Assembly: GCA_036268455.1 (NCBI GenBank)
Contig: DATAUD010000029.1
Span: forward strand, 1 to 64,000
Reading direction: 5' to 3'
From: DATAUD01 sp036268455
Lineage (GTDB): Bacteria; Verrucomicrobiota; Verrucomicrobiia; Limisphaerales; Palsa-1400
DNA length: 64,000 bases
Part shown: in pieces, positions 7,522 through 17,756 of the stretch
How positions within the stretch are numbered: position 1 is the stretch's first letter
Layout: every line of letters starts with the position of its first letter
The notes under the pieces: generated by a model
The model's input: only the letters and a program-made list of their open reading frames with translations
Told to the model about the DNA's origin: nothing
The model's database searches: none
Position numbers and translations under genes: made by a program

Positions 7522-10500
7522 ATGAGAAGAATAATCGTAATTGCCACCTGCATTGCCGCCGTCGCGGCCAACGCCTTGCCGACTTACGAGCCGTTTACCG
7601 AGTATAACGCGCTTGTCGCCGCGAACCCCACCAATAGCATTGACCTTTGCACTTCCGGCCTGATCGCCCCCAGCGGCGAACCGTGGCTCAACCAGAGTTT
7701 CAGCGGGACGGCGGGCACCAACATCCACGGGTTGGACATTCAAGTGACCAATTGGTCCACCAGTGTATTTACCTACAATAATCTTCAATCCCTGCTGCCG
7801 TCCGCTTTTCCCGGTTTGCCGTCATCGGGCAATTCCATCACGACGCTAGTGGTCAACCCTGCGCAACCTTTCGTAGGAGGAGTGGTCAGCCCGAATATTG
7901 TGGGTAACAGCGCGGTCCTGCAGTTTGCGCAAGACATCACCCGGCCCGCCACCGGCACGAAAACGCTCTTCATTTCCTATCTCTTTGCGGTCTCCCAGCA
8001 AGGACAGACCGGCGGTGGAAATATTGGGCGATATTTGAATTTCGTGGCATCGACCAACATTGTGGAAGGGAAAGGATCGACCGGCTTTTATCAAACTTGG
8101 CAGGCGATGAACAACACGTTCGCGATCAATAGCGGGCCAAGATATTTTGGGCACGGCGTCTTCCTTCCCAGCTCATTTGACCTTGAGCCGCAGGATTCCT
8201 CGGCCGGAAAGACCGCGCTGGCGAACTACACGGCTTTTCCTGTTTCGTACAACACGCCGTACTTTGTTGTGGGAGAATATGTGTTTGTCTCGGCAGCGGC
8301 CTCGGCGGCGGGGACAAAGGACACGAATATCATTTGGGTCAATCCTTCCACAACCGCCTTCGGCGGGCAAACGCCGGCAAGCTTGCCAATGAATGTGGAC
8401 CCGATGCTGATCACGATGAGTGACGTGGGGGGAATGGTGCTTTTGGACCGGCCCGGTTCCGGGCAGCTCGGCGGTGTGGGCACCAACTACATGGCCAACC
8501 TGATGCTCGGGAGCACCTGGAGTTTCGTAACGGGCGGTCCCGAGTTTACGAACAATCCGGCCAATGTGGTGACCAACCTGGGCGGGACCGCGAGCTTCAC
8601 CGCCAGCGCGACCGCCGCGGGCCAGACGGTGACCTATCAGTGGCAAAAGGTGACCGCCACCTCGACCAATAATATCAGCAACGGAAGCGGCGGGACGGGC
8701 GGCGGCGCAACCGTCAGCGGCGCGACGAGTGGCGCACTGACTCTCACGGGAATTACTTCCGGCGATCTTGGCTCTTATCAGGTGGTCGCGACGGCCGCCG
8801 GGACGAGTCTTTCCTTGGCCAGTTCTTCCGCTGCGCTTACCGAGGACCCGCTTATCACCGCCCAACCTCAACCCGTCTCGGTATTTCCCGGCAACACGGC
8901 GACTTTCAGCGTTGCGGCATCGACGCAATTTGGAAGTTTGACCTATCAATGGCTGTTGAACGGCGCGCCGCTTTCCAACGGAACACAGGGGGACGGCAGC
9001 ATCGTCAGCGGCGCGACGACCTCCACACTCAGCATCGCGAATTTTCAATCGGATGAAAGCGGAGACATCGTCAGCGTCGCGCTCACCAACAGCGACTTGT
9101 CGGGAGAAGTCAGCGCCGGAGCCGCCGTGACGACATTGTCCGATCCTGGAATTACCTCGCAGCCGGCGCCGGAAACGGTGAATTACGGGGGAACAGCGAC
9201 CTTCACGGCCATGGCGCAAACCGGTGATCCGCGCGCCCCGCTCACTTATGCGTGGTACAAAGGCGGGACTTTGCTGGCGAACGGCCTGCAAGCGGACGGC
9301 AGCACGGTAAGCGGCGCGCAGGGAACCAGCAGCGGCTCAGTTTTGACCAGCACGCTGACACTGGCCAATGTGTCATACTTGGACGATGGGCAATACAGCC
9401 TGTCCGTGACCAACAACGCCAACGGAACCGCGACGAGCAGCGCCGCCACGCTAACAGTCAACGATCCTTTTATTAGCGCGCAGCCGCCGGCGACCGTCGA
9501 GGCGGCGCTGGGAGGCAACGGGAGCATCTCGGTCGGCGCGGCCGGGTCCGGGGCGACTTATCAATGGTACAGCGTCGCGGGTGGCCCGGTGGCAAACTCC
9601 GGGGACTTTTCAGGCGCCGGGACATCGACGTTGACAGTCACCGATGCGCAGGCATCGGACGCGGGAACATATTATGTCATCGTGACCGGAAACAACGGTT
9701 CGTTGCAAAGTTCTAATGCGATACTGTATGTGGATACGGCGTTGACAAACGTAGCGGTCAACCCGCCAGAGCTGACACAGCAAACGGGAACTCACCTGGC
9801 CTTTGCGGGAACAATTACCGGCGGCGCGGGAGGATTGACGCATTCGGTCTGGGAGTTCAACGGCGCTCCTCTGGCGGATGGCGCGCAGGCGGATGGAACG
9901 CGCATTTCAGGAGCGGGGACCAGCACGCTGGTTGTGAGCAACCTGCACGCTGCCGATGCCGGAAGTTATGCGCTGGTGGTGTCCAACGCGACGGGATCAT
10001 TGAGCAACACGAGTGTGCTGACGGTATCCGCCGGTTTATTGGGACTCTCGACGAGCAACCTGGAAGTGGTGCGTGTGGGTGACGGCTCGGAGGTGTTGAG
10101 CGGAGCGACGGGCAATACGTTGTACCTCGATCAATTCCAAACCAACGGTGGTTATGTTAGCACGATCATGGTGCCCGACTTCGGAAATTCCGCCCTGATC
10201 GTTCCCGGGCCGGTGCCCGGCGGCGACGGTCAAAACGAAGCCTATTTGACGCTCTCATCCAATCAGGCCTACCTCAATTTCGCCGGGTATGGCTGGAGTT
10301 ACCCCTATCTGGGGACAGACGTTACGACGCCAGGATCGCCGGACGTGCGAGGCATAGCGGCAGTGGATGCGCTGGGGTATTTCACGCTTGCTTACACGAA
10401 TTGGGGCCTGCTCTCGACCGGGAACCACCATATCCGCTCCGCGTTTTCAACCGACGGATTGACAAATTTCTGGGTCGCCGGCGCCGCGGGCAATGCAATA

Positions 10501-13500
10501 GATTACGCCCAGGCGGGGCCCGGTGGAAGCGCGTATGCGCAAGGCAGCGGAATCATTGGAATTTCGAGCCTGACAAACGGCCCGCGCAATCTTGGCCTGC
10601 TGGGCCGGAATCTCGCGTTTACCGACAACGGAGAGGGAGGCGGTCAGGGCCTTTCGGAATTTGTCGGCGCGCCGGAACTTTTTTCGACGAGTGCGAACGT
10701 GATTTCGTTTGGAAGTCCCGCGGACTTCGCGCCCAGCCCGGACACGAACACCATTTACATCACGGACGACGGTGTTGCGATCCCCGGAGGGGCAACGACG
10801 CCGTATCAAACGAGTTTTGGCGGCGGCATTCAGCGATGGGACTGGACCGGAAGTTCCTATACTTATAGCTACAACCTGGATGATGTGACGAACCTGGGGA
10901 CCAACGGCCTTCGCGGCTTGACGGTGTACTTCCCGACGAACATCACAACGTGGGGGCCGGGTGTGAACGGAGCCGTTCTTTACGCGACAACGACGGAAAC
11001 GGAAGGAAACCGGCTAATCGAATTTATTGACAACGGCCCAAGCACGGTGGCGCCGACGCTGCTGGATACCGCCGGCCCCAACGAGTTTCTGCAAGGCGTT
11101 CGGTTTGGACCGCAGCCATTGCCCGTGTCAATCAACGGGTCGGTGGCAAGCGTGAACGCCGATGTTGGAGCGTCAAACGCTTTAACGGTCAATGTGTCCG
11201 GTGACGGCCCTCTGTTCTATCAATGGCAGTTTGACGGCACGAATATCACGGGCGCGACAACCGCCAATTTGGTGTTTAACAATTTGCAGGTGTCCAACTC
11301 GGGGACTTACACGCTCATTGTCACCAACGCCATTTCGTCCAACGGCGTCTCGACGGTGCTGTCGGTGGTCCCGGCGCCCCCTGTGTTTGTGCTCTCGCCG
11401 CAATCGCGAGTGGAAACCGCCGGAGACCATTTGTCTTTTGTGGCCAGCGCGACAGGAACGATGCCGATCCATTATCAGTGGGAATCCAACGGAGTGGTCC
11501 TGGCGGGAGCGACGAATACTTTCTACAGCTTGAGCAATATCGTCGTGGCCAACAGCGCAACATATTCCGTCCTGCTGACAAACATCTTCGGGACAAACAC
11601 GAACAGCGCGACCCTGGTGGTGACGACAAACCTGCAGTCCTTGCAAACAACCAACCTCGTCGTGGCGCGAGTCGGGGATGGTGTGGAGCCGTTGAGCAGC
11701 GTAACGGCCAATACATTGTACCTCGATCAGATCACCCCGGCGGGAGTGTATTCCAACACAATCATGCTCCCGGACTACATACCGACCAACCAGCCCAACG
11801 TGCACCCGTTTATCGTTGCCGGCGGAACGACCGAAGGGCCGTATGGAAGTGTGGTGACGATGTCGGCGGACGGCACTTATCTGAATTTTGTCGGATTCAA
11901 CTCGGTGCGCCCGCCTGACGCATCGCTGTCCGGGACCGCTGTTTTCCGTGCCGTGGGCGGTGTGGATGCCTGGGGAGATTACAACATCACGGACGCCGAT
12001 ACCATTTACACTGCCTTGGACGTTTTCGATTCCGCGGTGTCGCTCGATGGATTTACCGAATTTTGGACGACCGGATCGGCGAGCGCGCCTCCGGGAATCA
12101 AATACGCGGATGCCGCGACAGAAGGGCCCGCCGGAGGCATCGCAGCCCTTGGCGGGAGCGCTTCTGGAACGCGTGTCATCAACATCATCGCCGGGAACGT
12201 TGTTTATAGCGACGCTGGAAGCTCGCCTCCGGGAATATGGGCTTTTTCAGGAGAACCGACGTCGGGATCGACACCCGGAGTGTTAATCAGCGAGCCGGCC
12301 GGAGCGAGTCCGAACGACTTTGCGGCCAGCCCGGACACGACCAGTTTTCCGCCAAACTCGAGCACCGTGTATGTCGGGGACAATAACAGCATCGCCGCGG
12401 GCGGCGGGATTCAGCGGTATGACTGGAACGGGAGTGGCTATACGATGAGTTACACGCTTGGAACGGGGACAAATTCGACAGTTGGAGCGAGCGACCTCGT
12501 TGTTGACTTCAGCGCGAATGCGACGTGGGGCGCGGGCGTCACTGGCGCGATCATTTACGCGACGACGTCGGGAACTTCGAGCAACAGCCTGATCAAGATT
12601 GTTGATAACGGCCCGAGTTCGACCGCGACGGTGCTGGAAACGGCCAATGCAAACGAAATACTGCGCGGGGTCCGGTTTGGGCCTGCCCCGGGTGTTGTGA
12701 CGATTACGGGCCAGCCTGGATCAACTACCGCGTTTGTTGGAGGAACGGCGACCTTTACGATCGGCGTCATGGACGGGCCGTTTACTTATCAATGGCAATT
12801 CAACGGGGTCAACTTGACGAACGGCCCGAGCCCGACCGCATCGGGAGCCATCATTTCCGGAGCGCAATCGGCCACGCTGACTGTATCCAACGTGGGAGCG
12901 CTTGATGACAACAGCTTTTACGATGTTATTGTCAATAATCCTAATCCGAACGGGACAGCTTACAGCAGCCAGGTCGTTTTGAATGTGCCGGTCAAGATTA
13001 CCGGCTACCCGGCGACGTCCGAATATGTGCTCAATGGAAGCAACGCCGTGTTCAGTGTCGCGGCAACGGGCGGGGCGCCGCTCATCTATCAATGGACTGG
13101 TCCGTGCGGCATCCTTTCGGACGGCGCTGACCCGTGCGGAGGCACCGGGATCATCGCGGGTTCGAGCACGGCGACACTGACGATCACGAATGCGAGCACG
13201 GCGGACGACGGTTCATACGTCGTGACAATAAGCAACTATGACCCGAGTTCGGCGGACAATACCGCGACTCCGTCGGTTTTGACTGTGCTGGCGAGTTTGC
13301 CGCAATTCGCTTCTCTTACGGTGAATGGCTCGTCGTCGCAATTGACCTTCAGCGGCGCGGCGGGGACGGCATATCGGGTGTGGGGGACGACCAACCTGAG
13401 CTTGAGGCCGATTACGAGCAAGTGGACGTTGCTGGGGTCCGGGACTTTTAGCGGAGGAGTCGATACGTTTGCGATCACTCCGGCGAATCAGGATGAGTTT

Positions 13501-13521
13501 TACGTTATCACGCAGCCGTAA
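7522..13521 (+). CDS. Giant secreted immunoglobulin-like repeat protein (1999 aa)
   Basis: A signal peptide (RRIIVIATCIAAVAANALP) leads into an N-terminal beta-rich domain to about residue 335. Five or six Ig-like domains follow to about 835, each with a YQW (or YAW) core and a closing DxGxYxxxVxN. Then comes a propeller-like module (about 840-1200), two Ig domains, a second copy of the module (about 1372-1720), two more Ig domains, and a C-terminal module from about 1927 ending EFYVITQP. The modules share VVRVGDG/VVARVGDG, NTLYLDQ and LRGVRFGP or LQGVRFGP landmarks. It is probably a surface or matrix protein; substrate and partners are unknown. The C-terminal module recurs in three other proteins of this window. 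Confidence 0.85.
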   Translation: MRRIIVIATCIAAVAANALPTYEPFTEYNALVAANPTNSIDLCTSGLIAPSGEPWLNQSFSGTAGTNIHGLDIQVTNWSTSVFTYNNLQSLLPSAFPGLPSSGNSITTLVVNPAQPFVGGVVSPNIVGNSAVLQFAQDITRPATGTKTLFISYLFAVSQQGQTGGGNIGRYLNFVASTNIVEGKGSTGFYQTWQAMNNTFAINSGPRYFGHGVFLPSSFDLEPQDSSAGKTALANYTAFPVSYNTPYFVVGEYVFVSAAASAAGTKDTNIIWVNPSTTAFGGQTPASLPMNVDPMLITMSDVGGMVLLDRPGSGQLGGVGTNYMANLMLGSTWSFVTGGPEFTNNPANVVTNLGGTASFTASATAAGQTVTYQWQKVTATSTNNISNGSGGTGGGATVSGATSGALTLTGITSGDLGSYQVVATAAGTSLSLASSSAALTEDPLITAQPQPVSVFPGNTATFSVAASTQFGSLTYQWLLNGAPLSNGTQGDGSIVSGATTSTLSIANFQSDESGDIVSVALTNSDLSGEVSAGAAVTTLSDPGITSQPAPETVNYGGTATFTAMAQTGDPRAPLTYAWYKGGTLLANGLQADGSTVSGAQGTSSGSVLTSTLTLANVSYLDDGQYSLSVTNNANGTATSSAATLTVNDPFISAQPPATVEAALGGNGSISVGAAGSGATYQWYSVAGGPVANSGDFSGAGTSTLTVTDAQASDAGTYYVIVTGNNGSLQSSNAILYVDTALTNVAVNPPELTQQTGTHLAFAGTITGGAGGLTHSVWEFNGAPLADGAQADGTRISGAGTSTLVVSNLHAADAGSYALVVSNATGSLSNTSVLTVSAGLLGLSTSNLEVVRVGDGSEVLSGATGNTLYLDQFQTNGGYVSTIMVPDFGNSALIVPGPVPGGDGQNEAYLTLSSNQAYLNFAGYGWSYPYLGTDVTTPGSPDVRGIAAVDALGYFTLAYTNWGLLSTGNHHIRSAFSTDGLTNFWVAGAAGNAIDYAQAGPGGSAYAQGSGIIGISSLTNGPRNLGLLGRNLAFTDNGEGGGQGLSEFVGAPELFSTSANVISFGSPADFAPSPDTNTIYITDDGVAIPGGATTPYQTSFGGGIQRWDWTGSSYTYSYNLDDVTNLGTNGLRGLTVYFPTNITTWGPGVNGAVLYATTTETEGNRLIEFIDNGPSTVAPTLLDTAGPNEFLQGVRFGPQPLPVSINGSVASVNADVGASNALTVNVSGDGPLFYQWQFDGTNITGATTANLVFNNLQVSNSGTYTLIVTNAISSNGVSTVLSVVPAPPVFVLSPQSRVETAGDHLSFVASATGTMPIHYQWESNGVVLAGATNTFYSLSNIVVANSATYSVLLTNIFGTNTNSATLVVTTNLQSLQTTNLVVARVGDGVEPLSSVTANTLYLDQITPAGVYSNTIMLPDYIPTNQPNVHPFIVAGGTTEGPYGSVVTMSADGTYLNFVGFNSVRPPDASLSGTAVFRAVGGVDAWGDYNITDADTIYTALDVFDSAVSLDGFTEFWTTGSASAPPGIKYADAATEGPAGGIAALGGSASGTRVINIIAGNVVYSDAGSSPPGIWAFSGEPTSGSTPGVLISEPAGASPNDFAASPDTTSFPPNSSTVYVGDNNSIAAGGGIQRYDWNGSGYTMSYTLGTGTNSTVGASDLVVDFSANATWGAGVTGAIIYATTSGTSSNSLIKIVDNGPSSTATVLETANANEILRGVRFGPAPGVVTITGQPGSTTAFVGGTATFTIGVMDGPFTYQWQFNGVNLTNGPSPTASGAIISGAQSATLTVSNVGALDDNSFYDVIVNNPNPNGTAYSSQVVLNVPVKITGYPATSEYVLNGSNAVFSVAATGGAPLIYQWTGPCGILSDGADPCGGTGIIAGSSTATLTITNASTADDGSYVVTISNYDPSSADNTATPSVLTVLASLPQFASLTVNGSSSQLTFSGAAGTAYRVWGTTNLSLRPITSKWTLLGSGTFSGGVDTFAITPANQDEFYVITQP

Positions 13522-13526
13522 AAATC

Positions 13527-15605
13527 TTAATTCCTGATCTTGTCGTAAAGGTGGTAGCCGACTGAGCGCGCGGCTGCCACCAGTTCGCGATATGGGGTGT
13601 CCGCCACATCCACAAAACCGATTTGGTAATTCTCCCCGTCAAGGGCGCGGCCTGTAACGGGTTCGTCGTGATACTCAAACCAGTGGCAGCCGACGAATTG
13701 CGGATGACGCAGGGCGCCAAGGACGTATTCCTTGTAGTCTTCCGCGCGGGCCTGCTGGTTTTCGGTCGGGACCAACCCAGTGTGAAACATGCCGCGGTCG
13801 AGCGCGCCAAAATGAAATTCGCCGATCATGAGCGGCACGTCCGCGCCTCCGTTGAATTGAAAATCAGCCACGCCGTGTTTGTAAATGTTATAGCTGACAA
13901 CGTCGCAATATTTTGCGGCGGCGGTCGCGGCCCGCGCGTTGACCCACGCGAAGCGGCAGCCGAGATATAGCTGGTTCGGCGCGACGGATTTGACGGCTTC
14001 CCTCGCGCTTTGGAAGTATCGCTCGGCGGCCTTGGTATAAAAACCCTGGAGATCGGCGCGAGCCTTGGTTTTGTCGGGATCGGCCTGACTGGCGAGGAGG
14101 GCGTCCCATGAATTGTAATTGGCGCCCCATTCTTTGTTCAATTTGCCGATGTCACCGTATTTGAGTTTCAGGTCCGCGACGAACCCTTTTTTCGCGGGCT
14201 GGTCCGGGCCGGATTTCAAGGTGGCGAGCGCAATGGATAATTCGTCGCCCCAGGACATTTCATTGTCGGAAAAATAGCCGAGGCACCAGGGATCGTTCGC
14301 GGAGTGTCCCTGTTTGGATTGGGCGGCGCGTCGAAGGGAATTCGTGAAGGAGGGATCGAACACGTCGGGGAATTTTCCCCAGTAACCGTCGCTGCCCTCG
14401 ATCATTTTCGAGCCGCCGGAGCCGAGGCTGTCGGTGTAAGGAGTCAAACGCATCGCGGCGACGCGATGATCGGACCAGTTTCCAATCGTGTTGATGCCCC
14501 AGCTTCGCAATCTTCGCTGGATGATCTCCCGATTCGTCGCGGACCATTCGGGGCCATATTTTCTGAGGAGATTGGCCGAATCGAACGAAAAGCACTCCGG
14601 CCATTTGCCCGCGTAATGACCGAGCAATCCGCGGAAGTTCGAGTAAAACGGCTCGAACTCGGCGGCGGCGGGCAAATCCTTAAACCAATTGGCGCGCTCG
14701 CTGATCGGGGTCGATTCAGTCGCGCCGACACAGTCGATCCCCTGGGAGAAAAAAAGCCGGCCATCGGGATCGACCAGCCACCATTTGCCGCGGTACTTTT
14801 CGGTGCGGAAAAAACCCGTGGCATTGAGTTGTGGGCCAGAGGACGCCCCGCCGTATTTGTCCCAATCCTTGGGGCCGGGCTGGCGCTGGAGTTCGGCGGC
14901 TTCCGCTTCGCGTTTGGCGGCAAGGTCGGCCAGCGACGTGGTTTTGCCGGGCCAATTTTTGTGGAGATACTGGCCGAACGTGTCAATAAAAGGAAAGAAA
15001 GGGCTGGCGTCTGTCGTCCACGCCGTCGGCGGCGTATAAGTTCCGGCCGCGCGGAAATCACTGACTTCAAACGTGTGGGGTTGCGAAGGTTTGGTGACGA
15101 AAACCAACAACTGCGTGACGTTCGAGGGATCGATTGTGCCGGGGCCGCCAAGTCTGACGGGATAACCCTTCATGCCGAAGAGTTTTCCGTCCAGGGTATC
15201 GTCGCCGGCGCGTTTGAGCAGGACGTGAAGAATGCGGGATTTCCCGGGCGGCACGGCGATTTCTCCATTCGCGCAGTGGTCCTTGCCATCCGCGCCCGGA
15301 TTATCGACGCGGCAAGAAACCGTGACGGGATTGCCGTCGAGATTTCTGACGCTCAGGTCAACGGATGCGTGATTCGCAAGGTTCCAATGTCCCTTTGGCG
15401 CGGACAAGGTGATGCCGGGCCATTCGTGGTTCGTGCCAGTCGAGACGCTCCAGACTGGATTGCCGTCCACTGTTAGGAGAATGCACTGAGCATCGGTCGT
15501 CGTGAACTTGCCCGGGAGAAGCGGGACGTCTCCGGCATGAATATTGAGAATCAACGACGAATTAAGAATCAGCAGAGCCAGGGGACATTTGATTGGGCGT
15601 TCCAT
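13527..15605 (-). CDS. Clan-A glycoside hydrolase (beta-galactosidase/agarase-like)
   Basis: A 692-residue exported enzyme with a signal peptide, an N-terminal beta-sandwich (to about 200) and a TIM-barrel-like catalytic region. KWWLVDPDGRLFFSQGIDCV marks the barrel entry, GYFSDNEMSW places the likely acid/base Glu near 445 after Asn, and MIGEFHFGA places the likely nucleophile Glu near 597. That N-E plus E arrangement defines clan GH-A; overall layout resembles GH42 and GH50-type galactosidases and agarases, but the exact family is unsure. It ends five bases from the convergent Ig-repeat gene and is followed upstream by a lactonase in the same direction, suggesting an oligosaccharide-use pair. 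Confidence 0.7.
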   Translation of the reverse strand: MERPIKCPLALLILNSSLILNIHAGDVPLLPGKFTTTDAQCILLTVDGNPVWSVSTGTNHEWPGITLSAPKGHWNLANHASVDLSVRNLDGNPVTVSCRVDNPGADGKDHCANGEIAVPPGKSRILHVLLKRAGDDTLDGKLFGMKGYPVRLGGPGTIDPSNVTQLLVFVTKPSQPHTFEVSDFRAAGTYTPPTAWTTDASPFFPFIDTFGQYLHKNWPGKTTSLADLAAKREAEAAELQRQPGPKDWDKYGGASSGPQLNATGFFRTEKYRGKWWLVDPDGRLFFSQGIDCVGATESTPISERANWFKDLPAAAEFEPFYSNFRGLLGHYAGKWPECFSFDSANLLRKYGPEWSATNREIIQRRLRSWGINTIGNWSDHRVAAMRLTPYTDSLGSGGSKMIEGSDGYWGKFPDVFDPSFTNSLRRAAQSKQGHSANDPWCLGYFSDNEMSWGDELSIALATLKSGPDQPAKKGFVADLKLKYGDIGKLNKEWGANYNSWDALLASQADPDKTKARADLQGFYTKAAERYFQSAREAVKSVAPNQLYLGCRFAWVNARAATAAAKYCDVVSYNIYKHGVADFQFNGGADVPLMIGEFHFGALDRGMFHTGLVPTENQQARAEDYKEYVLGALRHPQFVGCHWFEYHDEPVTGRALDGENYQIGFVDVADTPYRELVAAARSVGYHLYDKIRN

Positions 15606-15608
15606 GAC

Positions 15609-16514
15609 TTACTTTGATGGGTTTGCGCCTTTGAAGTTCAGGCGAATGGAATAGAGGCATTTGCTGGCGGTGATGAAAAGGGTTTTGTGGTCTTTGCCTC
15701 CAAAACTGAGGTTCGCGGTCCACGGTTCCTTGATGTCGATGTGCTGTATCTTCGCGCCCGTTTTGTCAAAGACCGTGATGCCGTGGCCGGTGATGTAGAT
15801 GTTTCCCTGGTCGTCGATTGTCATTCCGTCCGAGCCTTTGGCGCAAAAGAGAGTTTTGTTCGCCAGCGAACCGTCGGGCTGGATGTCATACTTGTAGGTG
15901 CGATCGGCGCCGATGTCCGCCACAAAGAGAGTTTTGCCATCGGGTGTGCCGGTGATGCCATTGGGTTTGGTTAAATCGGTAGTGACGCGCGTGAGGGTTT
16001 TTCCGTCGGCGGAGAGATGATAAACTTGCTCGGTGTCCAGAGCCATCGTTTGATGGTCCCACCAGGTGCGTTTGTAAAAGGGATCGGTGATGAACATCTC
16101 GCCGTTGGGCGCGACCCAAACGTCGTTGGGACCGTTGAGGTATTTGCCTTCGTAATTCTTGATGAGCACTGTGACCTTTTTGTCGGGCGCGATGGACCAG
16201 AGTTCATTTTTTTCGTCGGCGCAGGCGATCAAATTGCCTTTGGCGTCCATGTACATCCCATTGGCGCGGCCTGACGGTTGCATGAAAGTCGAGAGAACGC
16301 CTTCCACGCTCCATTCCATGATTCGGTTGTTATTCTGGTCGGTGAAGAAGACGTTGCCGAGGGCGTCGCAGGTTGGTCCCTCGGTGAAAGAGAAATCGCT
16401 GGAAAGCTTTTGGAGCGTGGCGCCCGGAGCGATGACGCCCTGCGCTGAGGCGCATAGCATCGACGCCGCGAAAAAGCCGATCACGATTGCCACCTGCGCC
16501 GGGAATGGATTCAT
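15609..16514 (-). CDS. SMP-30/gluconolactonase-family exported protein
   Basis: A 301-residue six-bladed propeller with a signal peptide ending at CASAQ. Metal-site landmarks are FTEGPTCD near residue 44, LNGPNDVWV near 125 and GSDGMTIDDQGNIYIT near 230, which match the Glu-Asn-Asp triad of SMP-30/gluconolactonase enzymes. These hydrolyse sugar lactones using a divalent metal. The next gene downstream, the clan-A glycoside hydrolase, begins three bases after this stop, so the two are one transcript. Joint action on an exported oligosaccharide or aldonolactone is an inference; related propellers have other lactone substrates. Confidence 0.8.
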   Translation of the reverse strand: MNPFPAQVAIVIGFFAASMLCASAQGVIAPGATLQKLSSDFSFTEGPTCDALGNVFFTDQNNNRIMEWSVEGVLSTFMQPSGRANGMYMDAKGNLIACADEKNELWSIAPDKKVTVLIKNYEGKYLNGPNDVWVAPNGEMFITDPFYKRTWWDHQTMALDTEQVYHLSADGKTLTRVTTDLTKPNGITGTPDGKTLFVADIGADRTYKYDIQPDGSLANKTLFCAKGSDGMTIDDQGNIYITGHGITVFDKTGAKIQHIDIKEPWTANLSFGGKDHKTLFITASKCLYSIRLNFKGANPSK

Positions 16515-16621
16515 GGAATAGGGATAAAGGGTTTTTGAGGCCGGGTCAATGCCGCGAAGGCAGGCTTGACATTAAGACCGGTTGCGGCTTCTTTGGAAGA
16601 CGATAAATAGAGCAAAACTAT

Positions 16622-17752
16622 ATGAAATTTCGCGTTTACACCGCCCTGATTAGCGCGGTTTTGATTAGCACGATCGAGCGGCTGCCGGCACAAATTCCCG
16701 CGCCGCCCAGTCCCCAAACGCCGCAAGCTCCGGCAACAACCTTGATTACCCCCGCGCCCGGCGGCCCGATGATCGTGTTTGATAACAAGGAGTATAACTT
16801 CGGCAGGGCTGCGTCGGGTGACCCTGTTAAACATACGTACATCGTCACGAACACCGGAACGGCCACGCTGGAGATTTCGGATGTTCACCCTTCCTGCGGA
16901 TGCACGACGGCGGGGGGTTGGACGCGGAAAATTGAGCCGGGGCAGAGCGGGCTGATTCCGATCCAGTTCAACAGTTCGCGCTATTCGGGCTCCGTGACCA
17001 AGACGATCACGGTCAGTTCGAACGCGAAAAATGAGCCACGAGCGACGTTGATGCTGCACGGAACTGTGTGGAAGCCGCTGGAGGTGCAGCCGCAGACGGC
17101 GGTCATTAATGTGCAGGCCGATTCGACAAACATCGCTTCGACGACGGTGCGAATTCTCGCAAATACGGATTCCCCGGTTACCATGTCGGACCCAACGAGC
17201 AGCAGCAAGGCGTTTAGCGCGGAATTGAAAACGGTCAGGCCGGGGAAGGAATATCAGTTGGTGATCAGCGCCCTCCCTCCCTTTTCGACGGGGAACACAC
17301 CAGGCTCGATTTCTGTGAAGACGTCGCTGGCAAGCACTCCGGTCCTGTCGGTGACCGCGATAGCCTCGGTGCAACAGCCAATACAGGTTTCGCCGTCGCA
17401 AATCACATTGAATCCCTCGATGAATCGCTGGACGACCAATCGGGTTTTCATTCGCGGAAATGGCAATGCGTCGCTCTCCCTTGAGCAGCCGCAATCCAGT
17501 GATAGCCGGCTCCAGTTGCAGATCGTGCCGCTGGGAATGCGCAGCATGTTCAATCTGCTCGTGGCGGTGCCGCCCGGATTCGAGATTGCGCCTGGCGAGC
17601 GCGTGGAGTTAAGCATCAAGTCGAATCAGCCGCGTTACCCGCTGATCAGAATTCCGGTCGGACAATTGCCGCGTCCCCGCATGGTCACCGGCCCGACAGG
17701 AATGAGGCCGAACGGTGTGCCGCCACCGCCGCAGACATCAGGGCATCCTTGA
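16622..17752 (+). CDS. DUF1573-domain exported protein
   Basis: A 376-residue protein with an N-terminal signal segment and a proline-rich linker (PAPPSPQTPQAPATT). The DUF1573 domain (about residues 50-140) starts FDNKEYNFGRAASGD and has the characteristic VHPSCGCTTAGGW, with paired cysteines. The rest is beta-rich and ends in a Pro/Gly-rich tail. DUF1573 is a periplasmic Ig-like (ASH/MSP type) domain of unknown function, common in Bacteroidetes, Planctomycetes and Verrucomicrobia. Its stop is followed four bases later by the GTG start of a rhodanese and then a DoxX/MauE-like protein, so a redox-linked envelope role is plausible. Confidence 0.75.
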   Translation: MKFRVYTALISAVLISTIERLPAQIPAPPSPQTPQAPATTLITPAPGGPMIVFDNKEYNFGRAASGDPVKHTYIVTNTGTATLEISDVHPSCGCTTAGGWTRKIEPGQSGLIPIQFNSSRYSGSVTKTITVSSNAKNEPRATLMLHGTVWKPLEVQPQTAVINVQADSTNIASTTVRILANTDSPVTMSDPTSSSKAFSAELKTVRPGKEYQLVISALPPFSTGNTPGSISVKTSLASTPVLSVTAIASVQQPIQVSPSQITLNPSMNRWTTNRVFIRGNGNASLSLEQPQSSDSRLQLQIVPLGMRSMFNLLVAVPPGFEIAPGERVELSIKSNQPRYPLIRIPVGQLPRPRMVTGPTGMRPNGVPPPPQTSGHP

Positions 17753-17756
17753 TGGT

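Noticed and set aside
8173..9291. Long open frame (372 codons) on the minus strand inside the Ig-repeat gene
   Set aside because: Arg/Gly-rich translation without family features; it is an antisense shadow of the repetitive Ig coding sequence.
14304..15476. 390-codon plus-strand frame opposite the clan-A hydrolase
   Set aside because: No family features; the minus-strand gene has a signal peptide and catalytic motifs.
16511..17494. 327-codon minus-strand frame opposite DUF1573
   Set aside because: Low-complexity Arg-rich product; the plus-strand DUF1573 domain is clearly the real gene.
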